NCBI RefSeq assembly: GCF_000763885.1
Contig: NZ_JRKO01000020.1
Location: 48,602-89,401 of the forward strand
Source of the DNA: Paracoccus versutus
GTDB taxonomy: Bacteria > Pseudomonadota > Alphaproteobacteria > Rhodobacterales > Rhodobacteraceae
Reading direction: 5' to 3'
Length of the DNA stretch: 40,800 bases
A model generated the notes under the pieces. It was not told the DNA's origin, searched no databases, and worked only from the letters and a program-made list of their open reading frames with translations. The position numbers were made by a program, and so were the translations under genes. Every line of letters starts with the position of its first letter. Position 1 is the stretch's first letter. Shown in pieces: positions 16,924-24,189 of this stretch.

Positions 16924-18642
16924 ATGACGAAGCCGAAAAGACTGACCACCTTGCCGCGCCTTGCGCTGAGCGTGGCGACGCTGGCCATCGCCCATCCGGC
17001 GCTGGCACAGGACGCCCGCCCCAACATCGTGCTGATCGTCGTCGACGACATGGGCTATTCGGATATGGGCGCCTTCGGCGGCGAAATCCCGACGCCGAAC
17101 CTGGATGCGCTGGTCGGGGACGGCGTGCAGCTGACCAATTTCCACGTCGCGCCGACCTGCTCGCCGACGCGGGCCATGCTGATGTCGGGCACCGACAACC
17201 ATGTCGCGGGCCTGGGCAGCATGGCCGAGGAAATCCTTGACGAGCAGCGCGGCCATCCCGGCTACGAGGGCTATCTGAACGAGCGGGTCGTCAGCTTCCC
17301 CGAGGTGCTGCGCGACAGCGGCTATCACACCTATATCTCGGGCAAATGGCACCTGGGCGGCAAGGAGGGCCAGCGCCCGAACGCCCGCGGCTTTGAGCGC
17401 TCCTTCGCCATGATGAACGGCGGCGCGCATCATTTCGACCAGACCGGCATGATCGAGGCGCTGCCCAAGGCGAACTATACCGTCGACGACCAGCCGATCG
17501 AGCTGGGCGAGGATTTCACCTATTCGACGGATTACTTCACCGCGCAGCTGATCGAGCAGATCGATTCGGCCGCCGACGACGCGCCCTTCTTCGGCTATCT
17601 GGCCTATACAGCGCCACATTGGCCCTTGCAGGCCCCGGACGCATCCATCGCGCTGTTCAAGGGCAAATACGATGCCGGCTATGACGCGATCCGCGACGCA
17701 CGGCTGGCGCGGATGCGCGAGCTGGGCCTGATCGGCCCGGATGTGCAGCCCAACACCGCCCCCGACCTGTGGCCGCATTGGAACGAATTCGACGCGGCGC
17801 AGCGCGCCACCGAGGCCCGCAAGATGGAGGTCTATGCCGCCATGATCCACGAGGTCGACCAGAGCGTCGGCCGCCTTGTCGATCACCTGAAGCAGAAGGG
17901 CGAATACGACGACACCATCTTCATCTTCTTCTCGGACAACGGCGCCGAGGGCCAGCTGCCCGAAAACATCATGGGCGGGCTGAACCGGGAATGGATCGAC
18001 CGCGCCTTCGACAATTCGCTCGAGAACCTGGGCAGGCAGGGCTCGTATTTCGGCTATGGTCCCAGCTGGGCCTCGGTCAGCCAGACGCCGTTCCGCATGG
18101 TCAAGGGCTATACCTACGAGGGCGGCACCCGCTCGCCCGCCTTCATCTCCTATCCCGGCTGGAAGAATGGCGCGCGGCTGGACCAGTTCGTGCATGTCAC
18201 CGACATCGCGCCCACGCTCTTGGACCTGGCCGGCGCCACGCCGCCCGCGCAGCGCGACGGCATCGCGCTGGCGCCGATGACCGGCCATTCGCTGCGGCCC
18301 TGGCTGGAGGGCCGGGCCGAGACGGCCCGCCCGCAAGACGAGCCGGTCTGCACCGAGCTGTTCGGCCGCGTCTCGGTCTGGAAGGACGGTTGGAAGATGG
18401 TGCATAGCAACAAGCCCTGGGGCACCGGCGATTTCGAGCTGTTCGACATCAAGGCCGACCCGGCCGAGAATCGCGACCTGGCGGCGGATCAGCCCGAAAG
18501 GCTGGCAGGGCTGAAGGCCGACTGGCAGGATTGCCAGGAGCGCTTCGGCATCTACTGGAACGAGGGGCTGGCACCGCAGATGGTCTATTCCAACGAGGCC
18601 GAATACCTGTTCCCGCGCCCGCATCCGGCCGGCGCCCGCTGA
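16924..18642 (+). CDS. Exported arylsulfatase, formylglycine type (AtsA-like)
   Basis: This 572-residue sulfatase should hydrolyse aryl sulfate esters to a phenol and sulfate. A signal peptide covers residues 1-29 (ending HPALAQ), so it is probably periplasmic. The metal-binding Asp41-Asp42 (VVDDMGYSDMG) is followed by the sulfatase signature C79-S-P-T-R83, whose cysteine is converted to formylglycine. GKWHLGGK, APHWPLQAP and FSDNGAEG supply the other active-site and calcium residues. The order and spacing closely match Pseudomonas aeruginosa AtsA, which lacks a signal peptide. The gene encoding the matching formylglycine-generating enzyme follows. Position beside phenol hydroxylase genes suggests desulfation feeds the hydroxyquinol route, which is inference. 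Confidence 0.93.
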   Translation: MTKPKRLTTLPRLALSVATLAIAHPALAQDARPNIVLIVVDDMGYSDMGAFGGEIPTPNLDALVGDGVQLTNFHVAPTCSPTRAMLMSGTDNHVAGLGSMAEEILDEQRGHPGYEGYLNERVVSFPEVLRDSGYHTYISGKWHLGGKEGQRPNARGFERSFAMMNGGAHHFDQTGMIEALPKANYTVDDQPIELGEDFTYSTDYFTAQLIEQIDSAADDAPFFGYLAYTAPHWPLQAPDASIALFKGKYDAGYDAIRDARLARMRELGLIGPDVQPNTAPDLWPHWNEFDAAQRATEARKMEVYAAMIHEVDQSVGRLVDHLKQKGEYDDTIFIFFSDNGAEGQLPENIMGGLNREWIDRAFDNSLENLGRQGSYFGYGPSWASVSQTPFRMVKGYTYEGGTRSPAFISYPGWKNGARLDQFVHVTDIAPTLLDLAGATPPAQRDGIALAPMTGHSLRPWLEGRAETARPQDEPVCTELFGRVSVWKDGWKMVHSNKPWGTGDFELFDIKADPAENRDLAADQPERLAGLKADWQDCQERFGIYWNEGLAPQMVYSNEAEYLFPRPHPAGAR

Positions 18643-18655
18643 GGCCATGCAATCC

Positions 18656-18683
18656 GGCCCAGGGGCATCGCCGTCCCTGGGCC
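18656..18683 (+). terminator. Hairpin between sulfatase and maturation-enzyme genes
   Basis: A perfect 9-bp stem (GGCCCAGGG and CCCTGGGCC) encloses a 10-base loop, 14 bases after the sulfatase stop. There is no T-run after it, so it may be an attenuator or an mRNA-stabilising 3' hairpin. It would give less message for the catalytic maturation enzyme than for the sulfatase. Confidence 0.5.
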
Positions 18684-18701
18684 TTATCGAAAGGACCGGC
18701 C

Positions 18702-19589
18702 ATGACCCTGGCCCGCCAGCACGACCCCGGCGACATGGTGCCCATCCCGGGCGGCCGTTTCCTGATGGGCTCGGACCGCTTCTATCCCGAGGAGCGGCCC
18801 GTCCGCCCGGCCGAGGTCGGGGCCTTCCTCATCGACCGCCACCCGGTCACCAATGCCGCATTCACCCGCTTCGTCGCCGCGACCGGCCATGTCACCCAGG
18901 CCGAGCGGCCGCAGCCGCACCCCTCGATCCCCGGCCGCATGGTCGAGCCCTGCTCGGCGGTCTTCACCCCGCCGCTGCCCGGCACGGTGCCGAAAGGCCC
19001 GGCCAGCTGGTGGCGGCTGGTGCCCGGCGCCTGCTGGAAGCACCCGGCCGGCCCGGCCAGCGACCTTGCGGGGCTTGGGGATCACCCGGTGGTGCATGTC
19101 GCGCTGAGCGACGCGCTGGCCTATGCCGAATGGGCCGGCAAGGCGCTGCCGACCGAGGCGGAATGGGAATGCGCCGCGCGCGGCGGCCTCGCGGGCGCGG
19201 AATATGCCTGGGGCGACAGCCTGACGCCGGACGGCCGGCACATGGCGAACACCTGGCAGGGCGCCTTTCCCTTCGTCAACGACCTCGAGGACGGCTTCGC
19301 CCGCACCTCTCCGGTCGGCAGTTTCCCGGCCAATGGCTACGGGCTTTTCGACATGATCGGCAATGTCTGGGAATGGACGCTGGACGACTATGCCGCGCCC
19401 CGCGCCGAGCCCGCGCGCAGCTGCTGCCGCAAGCCGCAGGCCAGCGGCGCCGCGACCAAGGTCATCAAGGGCGGCTCCTATCTCTGCGCGCCGAACTATT
19501 GCCAGCGCTACCGCCCGGCCGCCCGCCATCCGCAGCAGACGGACATGACCACCGGGCACCTGGGCTTTCGCTGCATCCGACGGCTCTAG
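18702..19589 (+). CDS. Formylglycine-generating enzyme (SUMF1 family)
   Basis: This 295-residue enzyme oxidises the sulfatase cysteine to C-alpha-formylglycine in the cytoplasm before export. It starts at the ATG at 18702 with AAGGA upstream. The FGE fold is marked by PIPGGRFLMGSDRFYPEE (residues 14-31), the RLPTEAEWE-like ALPTEAEWECAARGG (148-162), NGYGLFDMIGNVWEW (211-225) and the catalytic pair Cys262 and Cys267 in GGSYLCAPNYCQRYRPAAR. The end, GHLGFRCIRRL, is the usual family terminus. Two catalytic cysteines separate true FGEs from other SUMF1-type proteins, so the function is well supported. Confidence 0.93.
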   Translation: MTLARQHDPGDMVPIPGGRFLMGSDRFYPEERPVRPAEVGAFLIDRHPVTNAAFTRFVAATGHVTQAERPQPHPSIPGRMVEPCSAVFTPPLPGTVPKGPASWWRLVPGACWKHPAGPASDLAGLGDHPVVHVALSDALAYAEWAGKALPTEAEWECAARGGLAGAEYAWGDSLTPDGRHMANTWQGAFPFVNDLEDGFARTSPVGSFPANGYGLFDMIGNVWEWTLDDYAAPRAEPARSCCRKPQASGAATKVIKGGSYLCAPNYCQRYRPAARHPQQTDMTTGHLGFRCIRRL

Positions 19590-19605
19590 CCGCGCGGCGG
19601 AAGCA

Positions 19606-19772
19606 CTAGCAGGCTGCTGAAAAAGGATTTTGAGAGGGCGACGCAGCGGAAATCGTTCTGGATCCAGCTGATATCGGCCCGAAAATGGGGTGTTTTCGGC
19701 AAATTTGAGGCGGATTTCCCGGTTCCCCGCCCGCGCTGTCCTATCGCAAGGATTTTTTCAGCAGCCTGCTAG
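19606..19772. mobile_element. 167-bp MITE-like element with 19-bp inverted ends
   Basis: CTAGCAGGCTGCTGAAAAA begins at 19606, and its exact inverse complement ends at 19772. The outermost CTAG at each end may be a palindromic 4-bp target duplication. The interior is less GC-rich than the flanks, has no coding frame, and carries AAGGATTTT just inside both ends (19623 and 19748) in direct orientation. It sits between two convergent genes (FGE and pcaF), where it could also act as a bidirectional terminator. Ends with CAGGCTGCTGAAAAA recall known IS elements (I think of the IS1182 group), but this was not checked. It is best read as a MITE or the collapsed ends of an IS. Confidence 0.75.
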
Positions 19773-19793
19773 GCCCCCGCCGCCGCCAGCGGC

Positions 19794-20993
19794 CTAGACC
19801 CGCTCCAGCGCCACGGCGATGCCCTGGCCCACGCCGATGCACATGGTCGAGAGAGCGCGCCGCCCGCCGGTCCGCGCCAGCTCCAGCGCCGCGCTGCCGG
19901 TGATCCGGGCGCCGGACATGCCCAGCGGATGCCCCAGTGCGATGGCGCCACCGTTCGGGTTCACCCGCGGGTCGTCGTCGGCAATGCCCAGCTGGCGCAG
20001 CGTGGCGAGGCCCTGGGCCGCGAAAGCCTCGTTCAGCTCGATCACGTCGAAATCCGCCGGGGTCAGGCCCAGCCGCGCCATCAGCTTCTGCGACGCCGGC
20101 GCCGGGCCGATGCCCATGATGCGCGGCGGCACCCCCGCCGTCGCCCCGCCCAGCACCCGAGCGATTGGCGTCAGGCCATGCCGCTTCGCCGCCGCCTCCG
20201 AGGCCAGGATCAGCGCCGCCGCCCCGTCGTTCACTCCCGAGGCATTGCCCGCCGTGACCGAGCCGTTCGGGAACAGCGGCCGCAGCTTGGCCAGCGCCTC
20301 GGCCGTGGTGGCGCGGGGGTGCTCGTCGGTATCGACCACCACCGGCGCGCCCTTGCGCTGCGGGATCGTCACCGGCGCGATCTCGGCCGCCAGCCGCCCG
20401 CTGGCGATGGCCGCCGCGGCCTTGGCTTGCGAGGCCAGCGCCATGGCGTCCTGCGCCTCGCGCGAGATGCCGTAGTCGTCGGCGACGTTCTGGCCGGTCT
20501 GCGGCATCGAGTCGGTGCCATGGGCCGCCTGCATCGCCGGGTTCACGAAGCGCCAGCCGATGGTGGTGTCGTGGATCTCGGCATGGCGGCTGAACGCGCT
20601 CTCGGCCTTGGGCAGCACGAAGGGCGCGCGCGACATCGACTCGACGCCGCCGGCGATCATCAGCCCGGCCTCGCCCGCCGCGATCTGGCGGGCGGCGACC
20701 AGCACCGCGTCCATGCCCGAGCCGCAGAGCCGGTTGATCGTCGTGCCCGGCACCTCGACCGGCAGGCCCGCCAGCAGCAAGGACATGCGGGCGACGTTGC
20801 GGTTGTCCTCGCCAGCCTGGTTGGCGCAGCCATAGATCACGTCGTCGACCGCCTGCCAGTCGAGGCCGGCATGCCGCGCCATCAGCGCCCGCAAGGGAAT
20901 GGCGCCCAGGTCGTCGGCGCGGACCGAGGCCAGCGCACCGCCGAAACGGCCGATGGGCGTGCGGATATAGTCGCAGATAAAGACCTCGGTCAT
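19794..20993 (-). CDS. pcaF: 3-oxoadipyl-CoA thiolase
   Basis: This 399-residue thiolase splits 3-oxoadipyl-CoA with CoA into succinyl-CoA and acetyl-CoA. The start is the ATG at 20993 ([19 protein letters not shown]), one base after the pcaJ stop; the frame is open to 21029, but that part overlaps pcaJ. Catalytic Cys90 is in [11 protein letters not shown], His355 in [19 protein letters not shown], and Cys385 in [23 protein letters not shown] near the N-terminus is typical of PcaF/PaaJ. Immediate linkage to PcaIJ fixes the substrate as 3-oxoadipyl-CoA. It is the last gene of the pcaIJF operon. Confidence 0.95.
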   Translation of the reverse strand: MTEVFICDYIRTPIGRFGGALASVRADDLGAIPLRALMARHAGLDWQAVDDVIYGCANQAGEDNRNVARMSLLLAGLPVEVPGTTINRLCGSGMDAVLVAARQIAAGEAGLMIAGGVESMSRAPFVLPKAESAFSRHAEIHDTTIGWRFVNPAMQAAHGTDSMPQTGQNVADDYGISREAQDAMALASQAKAAAAIASGRLAAEIAPVTIPQRKGAPVVVDTDEHPRATTAEALAKLRPLFPNGSVTAGNASGVNDGAAALILASEAAAKRHGLTPIARVLGGATAGVPPRIMGIGPAPASQKLMARLGLTPADFDVIELNEAFAAQGLATLRQLGIADDDPRVNPNGGAIALGHPLGMSGARITGSAALELARTGGRRALSTMCIGVGQGIAVALERV

Positions 20994-20994
20994 G

Positions 20995-21666
20995 TCACAG
21001 CTCCGGCACGACCAGGTCGCCGACCGCACCGTCCAGGTGCAGCCGCGCGCCGGTCACGGCTTGCAGGTCGTCAAGGGAAATCGCAGGCAGCTTCTCGCGC
21101 AGCACGAAGCGGCCGCCTTCGATGTCCACCACGGCGAGCGAGGTATAGACGCGGGTCACGCAACCCACCCCGGTCAGCGGCAGGGTGCAGGCTTCCAGCA
21201 GCTTGGGCTTGCCGTCCTTGGTGACATGGTCGGTGATGACCGCGACGCGCTTGGCGCCATGCACCAGGTCCATCGCGCCGCCGACCGCCGGCACACCCTT
21301 GGGCCCGGTGGACCAGTTCGCCAGGTCGCCGTTCTGCGCCACCTGGTAGGCGCCCAGGATCGCCACGTCCAGATGCCCGCCGCGCACCATGGCGAAGCTG
21401 TCGGCATGGTGGAAGAAGGCCGCGCCGGGCTTCAGCGTGATCGCCTTCTTGCCGGCGTTGATCAGATCCCAGTCCTCCTGGCCCGCGGGCGGGGCCTCGC
21501 CAAAGCCCAGGACGCCGTTCTCGGTATGGAACACCGCCTGGCGGCCGGGGGGCTGGAACTTGGCCACCATCTCGGGAAAGCCGATGCCAAGGTTCACATA
21601 GGCGCCGTCGGCGATGTCCTGCGCCGCGCGCCAGGCGATCTGGGCGTTGGTCAGTTTCCGGGTCAT
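20995..21666 (-). CDS. pcaJ: 3-oxoadipate CoA-transferase, subunit B
   Basis: This 223-residue beta subunit carries the catalytic glutamate, Glu49 in HTENGVLGFG, which forms the enzyme-CoA thioester. With PcaI it moves CoA from succinyl-CoA to 3-oxoadipate. The family landmarks VNLGIGFPEMVAKF, FFHHADSFAMVRGGHLDVAILGA and CTLPLTGVGCVTRVYTSLAVVDI are all present. The length is normal. It overlaps pcaI by four bases (ATGA), which favours equal amounts of the two subunits. Confidence 0.95.
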   Translation of the reverse strand: MTRKLTNAQIAWRAAQDIADGAYVNLGIGFPEMVAKFQPPGRQAVFHTENGVLGFGEAPPAGQEDWDLINAGKKAITLKPGAAFFHHADSFAMVRGGHLDVAILGAYQVAQNGDLANWSTGPKGVPAVGGAMDLVHGAKRVAVITDHVTKDGKPKLLEACTLPLTGVGCVTRVYTSLAVVDIEGGRFVLREKLPAISLDDLQAVTGARLHLDGAVGDLVVPEL

Positions 21667-22412
21667 GCCTGCACCTCCTGGGGACGGGCGGGGGGATAGG
21701 CCGCATCGGCGCGGTTCAGCGCCTCTTCCTGCGCCGGGTTCGCAACCTCGACGATGCCAGAGACGAAGATGCCCGGCGTCACCACATGTTCGGGGTCGAT
21801 GCCGCCCGGCGCGACCGCCCGCGTCACCTGCGCGATGGTGCGCGCCGCCGCCATCGCCATCAGGGGCGAGAAGTTCCGCGCCGCCATGCGATAGGTCAGG
21901 TTGCCGTAATGGTCGCCCAGCTCGGCCTTGATCAGCGCCACATCGGCCTTGAGCCAGCGCTCCTGCACATAGGGCCGGCCGTCGAACTCGGCCACCGGCT
22001 TGCCGCGGGCCAGGTCGGTGCCATAGCTGGTGGGCGTGTAGAAGGCCGGGATGCCGGCGCCGCCGGCACGGATACGCTCGGCCAGCGTGCCCTGCGGCAC
22101 CAGTTCCAGCGCGATCTCTCCGGCCAGGTATTTCTCGGTAAAGACCCGCGGATCGGCCGAGCGCGGGAAGGAACAGACCATCTTGCGGACCATGCCCTGC
22201 TCGATCATCGCCGCGATGCCGACATGGCCGTTGCCGGCGTTGTTATTGATGACGGTCAGATCCCTGGGGCTGCCGGTGGCCAGATAGCGGTCGATCAGCG
22301 CGTGGATCAGCTCGATCGGCGCGCCCGAGCCGCCGAAGCCGCCGATCATCACCGTGGCGCCGTCCGGGATGCCGGCGATCGCCTCGGCCAGGTTGGGGAT
22401 GCGTTTGTCCAT
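21663..22412 (-). CDS. pcaI: 3-oxoadipate CoA-transferase, subunit A
   Basis: This 249-residue alpha subunit of the family I CoA-transferase begins at the ATG at 22412 with AGGAGGAG just upstream. DGATVMIGGFGGSGAPIELIHAL near residues 17-40 contains the glycine-rich motif of the alpha subunits, and VINNNAGNGHVGIAAMIEQGMVRKM and LVPQGTLAERIRAGGAGIPAFYTPT are family signatures. It is the first gene of pcaIJF and diverges from an IclR-type regulator. The substrate, 3-oxoadipate, is produced by the maleylacetate reductase encoded at 13778-14851. Confidence 0.95.
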   Translation of the reverse strand: MDKRIPNLAEAIAGIPDGATVMIGGFGGSGAPIELIHALIDRYLATGSPRDLTVINNNAGNGHVGIAAMIEQGMVRKMVCSFPRSADPRVFTEKYLAGEIALELVPQGTLAERIRAGGAGIPAFYTPTSYGTDLARGKPVAEFDGRPYVQERWLKADVALIKAELGDHYGNLTYRMAARNFSPLMAMAAARTIAQVTRAVAPGGIDPEHVVTPGIFVSGIVEVANPAQEEALNRADAAYPPARPQEVQA

Positions 22413-22520
22413 GAACTCCTCCTGCGGGTTCCGGGGATGTCATGCGCGCCTGGCCGCCGCGAGGCCAGAGGTTTCGTGCGGATGTTGACATTTGTTCAAA
22501 ATGCGTAAAAATCTGTGCGC
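22413..22520. promoter_or_regulatory. Divergent pcaI/pcaR control region
   Basis: The 108 bases between the two starts are A/T-rich from 22482 to 22513. A TTGACA lies at 22485-22490, with a poor -10 (AAAAAT, 22507-22512) 16 bases on, pointing to pcaR. TTGA-N7-TCAA (22485-22499) is a short dyad, and TGTTCA (22493) with TGAACA (22525) forms a wider one across the pcaR start. Any of these could be the PcaR operator. The choice is uncertain. Confidence 0.45.
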
Positions 22521-23279
22521 ATGGTGAACAAGACCGATTTCATTGCCTCGCTTGCCAAGGGGCTTGGCGTGATCGAGGCGTTCCGGGCCGAACGCCCGCG
22601 CCTTTCCATCGCCGAGGTGGCCGAGGCGACGGGGCTGGACCGGGCGACGGCGCGGCGCTGCCTGCTGACCCTGCACGAGCTGGGCTATGCCGATTACGAC
22701 GGCAAGTTCTTCACCCTGACGCCGCGCATCCTGCGGCTGGGCATGGGGGCGCTGGCGGCGATGCCGCTGGCGCAGCTGGTGCAGCCCTGGCTGGACCAGC
22801 TGTCCGAGCAGATCGGGCAATCGACCTCGGTCTCGATCCTGGACGGGACCGAGATCGTCTATCTGGCGCGGGCGGCGCAGCGGCGGGTGATGTCCATCGG
22901 GCTGATGCCGGGCTCGCGCCTGCCGGCGCATTGCACCTCGATGGGCCGGGTGCTGCTGGCCGCCCTGCCCGAGCCCGAGGCGCGCGCCATCGTCGAGCGC
23001 TCGGACCTGACCCCGCGCACCCGCCACAGCCTGACCGCGCCGGACGAGATCATGGCGCGCATCCGCCAGGCCCGCGCCGACGGCCATGCGGTGATCGACC
23101 AGGAGGTCGAGCTGGGCCTGCGCTCGCTTGCCGTGCCGCTTTGGAATGCGCATGGCCGGGTGGTGGCGGCGCTGAATACCGGGGTGGCGGCGGTGCAATC
23201 CTCGGCCGAGGAACTGGTCACGCTCTACCTGCCGGCGCTGCTCCGGGTGCAGGAGGGGCTGCGCAGGGTGCTGCGCTAG
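22521..23279 (+). CDS. pcaR: IclR-family regulator of the 3-oxoadipate pathway
   Basis: This 252-residue protein has an N-terminal winged helix-turn-helix (residues 28-60, LSIAEVAEATGLDRATARRCLLTLHELG) and the IclR effector-binding domain, with the PcaR/PobR-like segments SVSILDGTEIVYLARA and MSIGLMPGSRLPAHCTSMGRVLLA. PcaR proteins activate pca genes in response to 3-oxoadipate; the divergent position to pcaIJF fits this. The ATG at 22521 is taken; a GTG two codons upstream is possible. No Shine-Dalgarno is visible and A/T-rich DNA runs to within about 10 bases of the start, so a leaderless or short-leader transcript is possible. Confidence 0.88.
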   Translation: MVNKTDFIASLAKGLGVIEAFRAERPRLSIAEVAEATGLDRATARRCLLTLHELGYADYDGKFFTLTPRILRLGMGALAAMPLAQLVQPWLDQLSEQIGQSTSVSILDGTEIVYLARAAQRRVMSIGLMPGSRLPAHCTSMGRVLLAALPEPEARAIVERSDLTPRTRHSLTAPDEIMARIRQARADGHAVIDQEVELGLRSLAVPLWNAHGRVVAALNTGVAAVQSSAEELVTLYLPALLRVQEGLRRVLR

Positions 23280-23914
23280 CGGCCGGGCAGCGGCGGGCGC
23301 GGCCGGCCGGCCAGCTCGGTGGCGCTGGCTAGGTCCAGGCCGGCCATGCAGAGCAGGCGGGCCACGATCCGCTCGCTTTCCGCGGGCGAAAGCTGGCCTT
23401 CGGTGATCGCCAGGCTGGCACCGATCAGCGCGTGGCAGGTCAGCCGCCAGGTCAGTTCGGCCCCCTCGGCCTGGAACCGGCCGGCCGCCGAGGCCTGGCG
23501 CAGGTCGCGGATGGCAAAGGGGCCCATCATGCGGAACAGCGCATCCGCGATCACCTCGGAACGGTGCAGCATCTGCCGCCAGCGCGGATCGCCGGTCGCG
23601 GTGTCCAGCACGGTGCGGATGCCGAAGGCATAGACCTGCGCCGGATCCTCGAACCTGTCGGTGACGGCCTGGATGCTGACCCCCAGGTCGTGCATCAGCC
23701 CCTCGAGCACGGCGATGGCCAGTTCGTCCTTGGACCGGAAATAGTTGTAGATCGTCCCGGCGCCGACATCGGCGCGCTCGGCGATCTCCAGCATGGTGGC
23801 GGCTTCGGCGCCCTTTTCGGTCATGATCTCGCGCGCGGCCTTGATCAGCGCCGCCCGGTTGCGCCGCTGGCGCCGCGCCACGCGGCCTTCGCCCTGGATC
23901 CCTGCCTCGGCCAT
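23276..23914 (-). CDS. TetR-family transcriptional regulator
   Basis: This 212-residue protein has the TetR helix-turn-helix at about residues 25-65 (MLEIAERADVGAGTIYNYFRSKDELAIAV) and a helical C-terminal ligand domain that I cannot tie to a known effector. The start chosen, ATG at 23914, has GGAG upstream; a longer frame to 24079 has no helix-turn-helix content. Its stop shares CTAG with the pcaR stop (convergent overlap 23276-23279). It diverges from the MhpA-type hydroxylase gene, with 275 bases between starts, and is the likely repressor of that gene. Confidence 0.88.
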   Translation of the reverse strand: MAEAGIQGEGRVARRQRRNRAALIKAAREIMTEKGAEAATMLEIAERADVGAGTIYNYFRSKDELAIAVLEGLMHDLGVSIQAVTDRFEDPAQVYAFGIRTVLDTATGDPRWRQMLHRSEVIADALFRMMGPFAIRDLRQASAAGRFQAEGAELTWRLTCHALIGASLAITEGQLSPAESERIVARLLCMAGLDLASATELAGRPRPPLPGR

Positions 23915-23943
23915 GTCCTGCTCCGTATTCGGACATGAACCAT

Positions 23944-23957
23944 ATTCGGAAACGAAT
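23944..23957. promoter_or_regulatory. Candidate TetR operator
   Basis: ATTCGGAAACGAAT is a perfect inverted repeat (ATTCG-N4-CGAAT), 30 bases upstream of the TetR start. The heptamer ATTCGGA also occurs at 23927-23933, where TCCG-N4-CGGA (23922-23933) forms a second, shorter dyad. Two close dyads beside a TetR gene are a common autoregulatory arrangement. No binding data are implied. Confidence 0.5.
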
Positions 23958-24045
23958 CGGATCTCAAGCCGAGGGGCAGGCTTGCGCCGCCGGCGCGACA
24001 AGAAGCCGCGGGTAGTGCGGGAGTTTTTGGCGTCCAGCCAATGGC

Positions 24046-24076
24046 TTGCAAGTTCTCGGCCGGTATGAATTATAAT
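24046..24076 (+). promoter_or_regulatory. Possible sigma70 promoter for the MhpA-type gene
   Basis: A consensus -10, TATAAT, sits at 24071-24076, with TTGCAA at 24046-24051 as a -35. The 19-base spacing is longer than ideal. It is the best match in the 275-base TetR/hydroxylase gap and points to the hydroxylase gene. Confidence 0.35.
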
Positions 24077-24120
24077 CAAAGTTGACGATCATTCATTTTT
24101 AGAACAAATTCACCGACGAC

Positions 24121-24151
24121 CGATCCGCCCGCAAGGGAGCGCGGGCGATCG
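24121..24151 (+). promoter_or_regulatory. Leader hairpin upstream of the MhpA-type gene
   Basis: CGATCCGCCCGC pairs with GCGGGCGATCG, leaving one bulged C and an 8-base loop, in the presumed 5' untranslated region about 40 bases ahead of the start codon. It could stabilise the message or form part of an attenuator. There is no T-run. Confidence 0.35.
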
Positions 24152-24189
24152 GGCCGGAACCCCGGCAATCGTTTCAGGGAGGAGCAAGG

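Noticed and set aside
18656..18683. Hairpin as a full intrinsic terminator separating sulfatase from FGE
   Set aside because: No T-run follows and the two gene products work together, so complete termination is unlikely.
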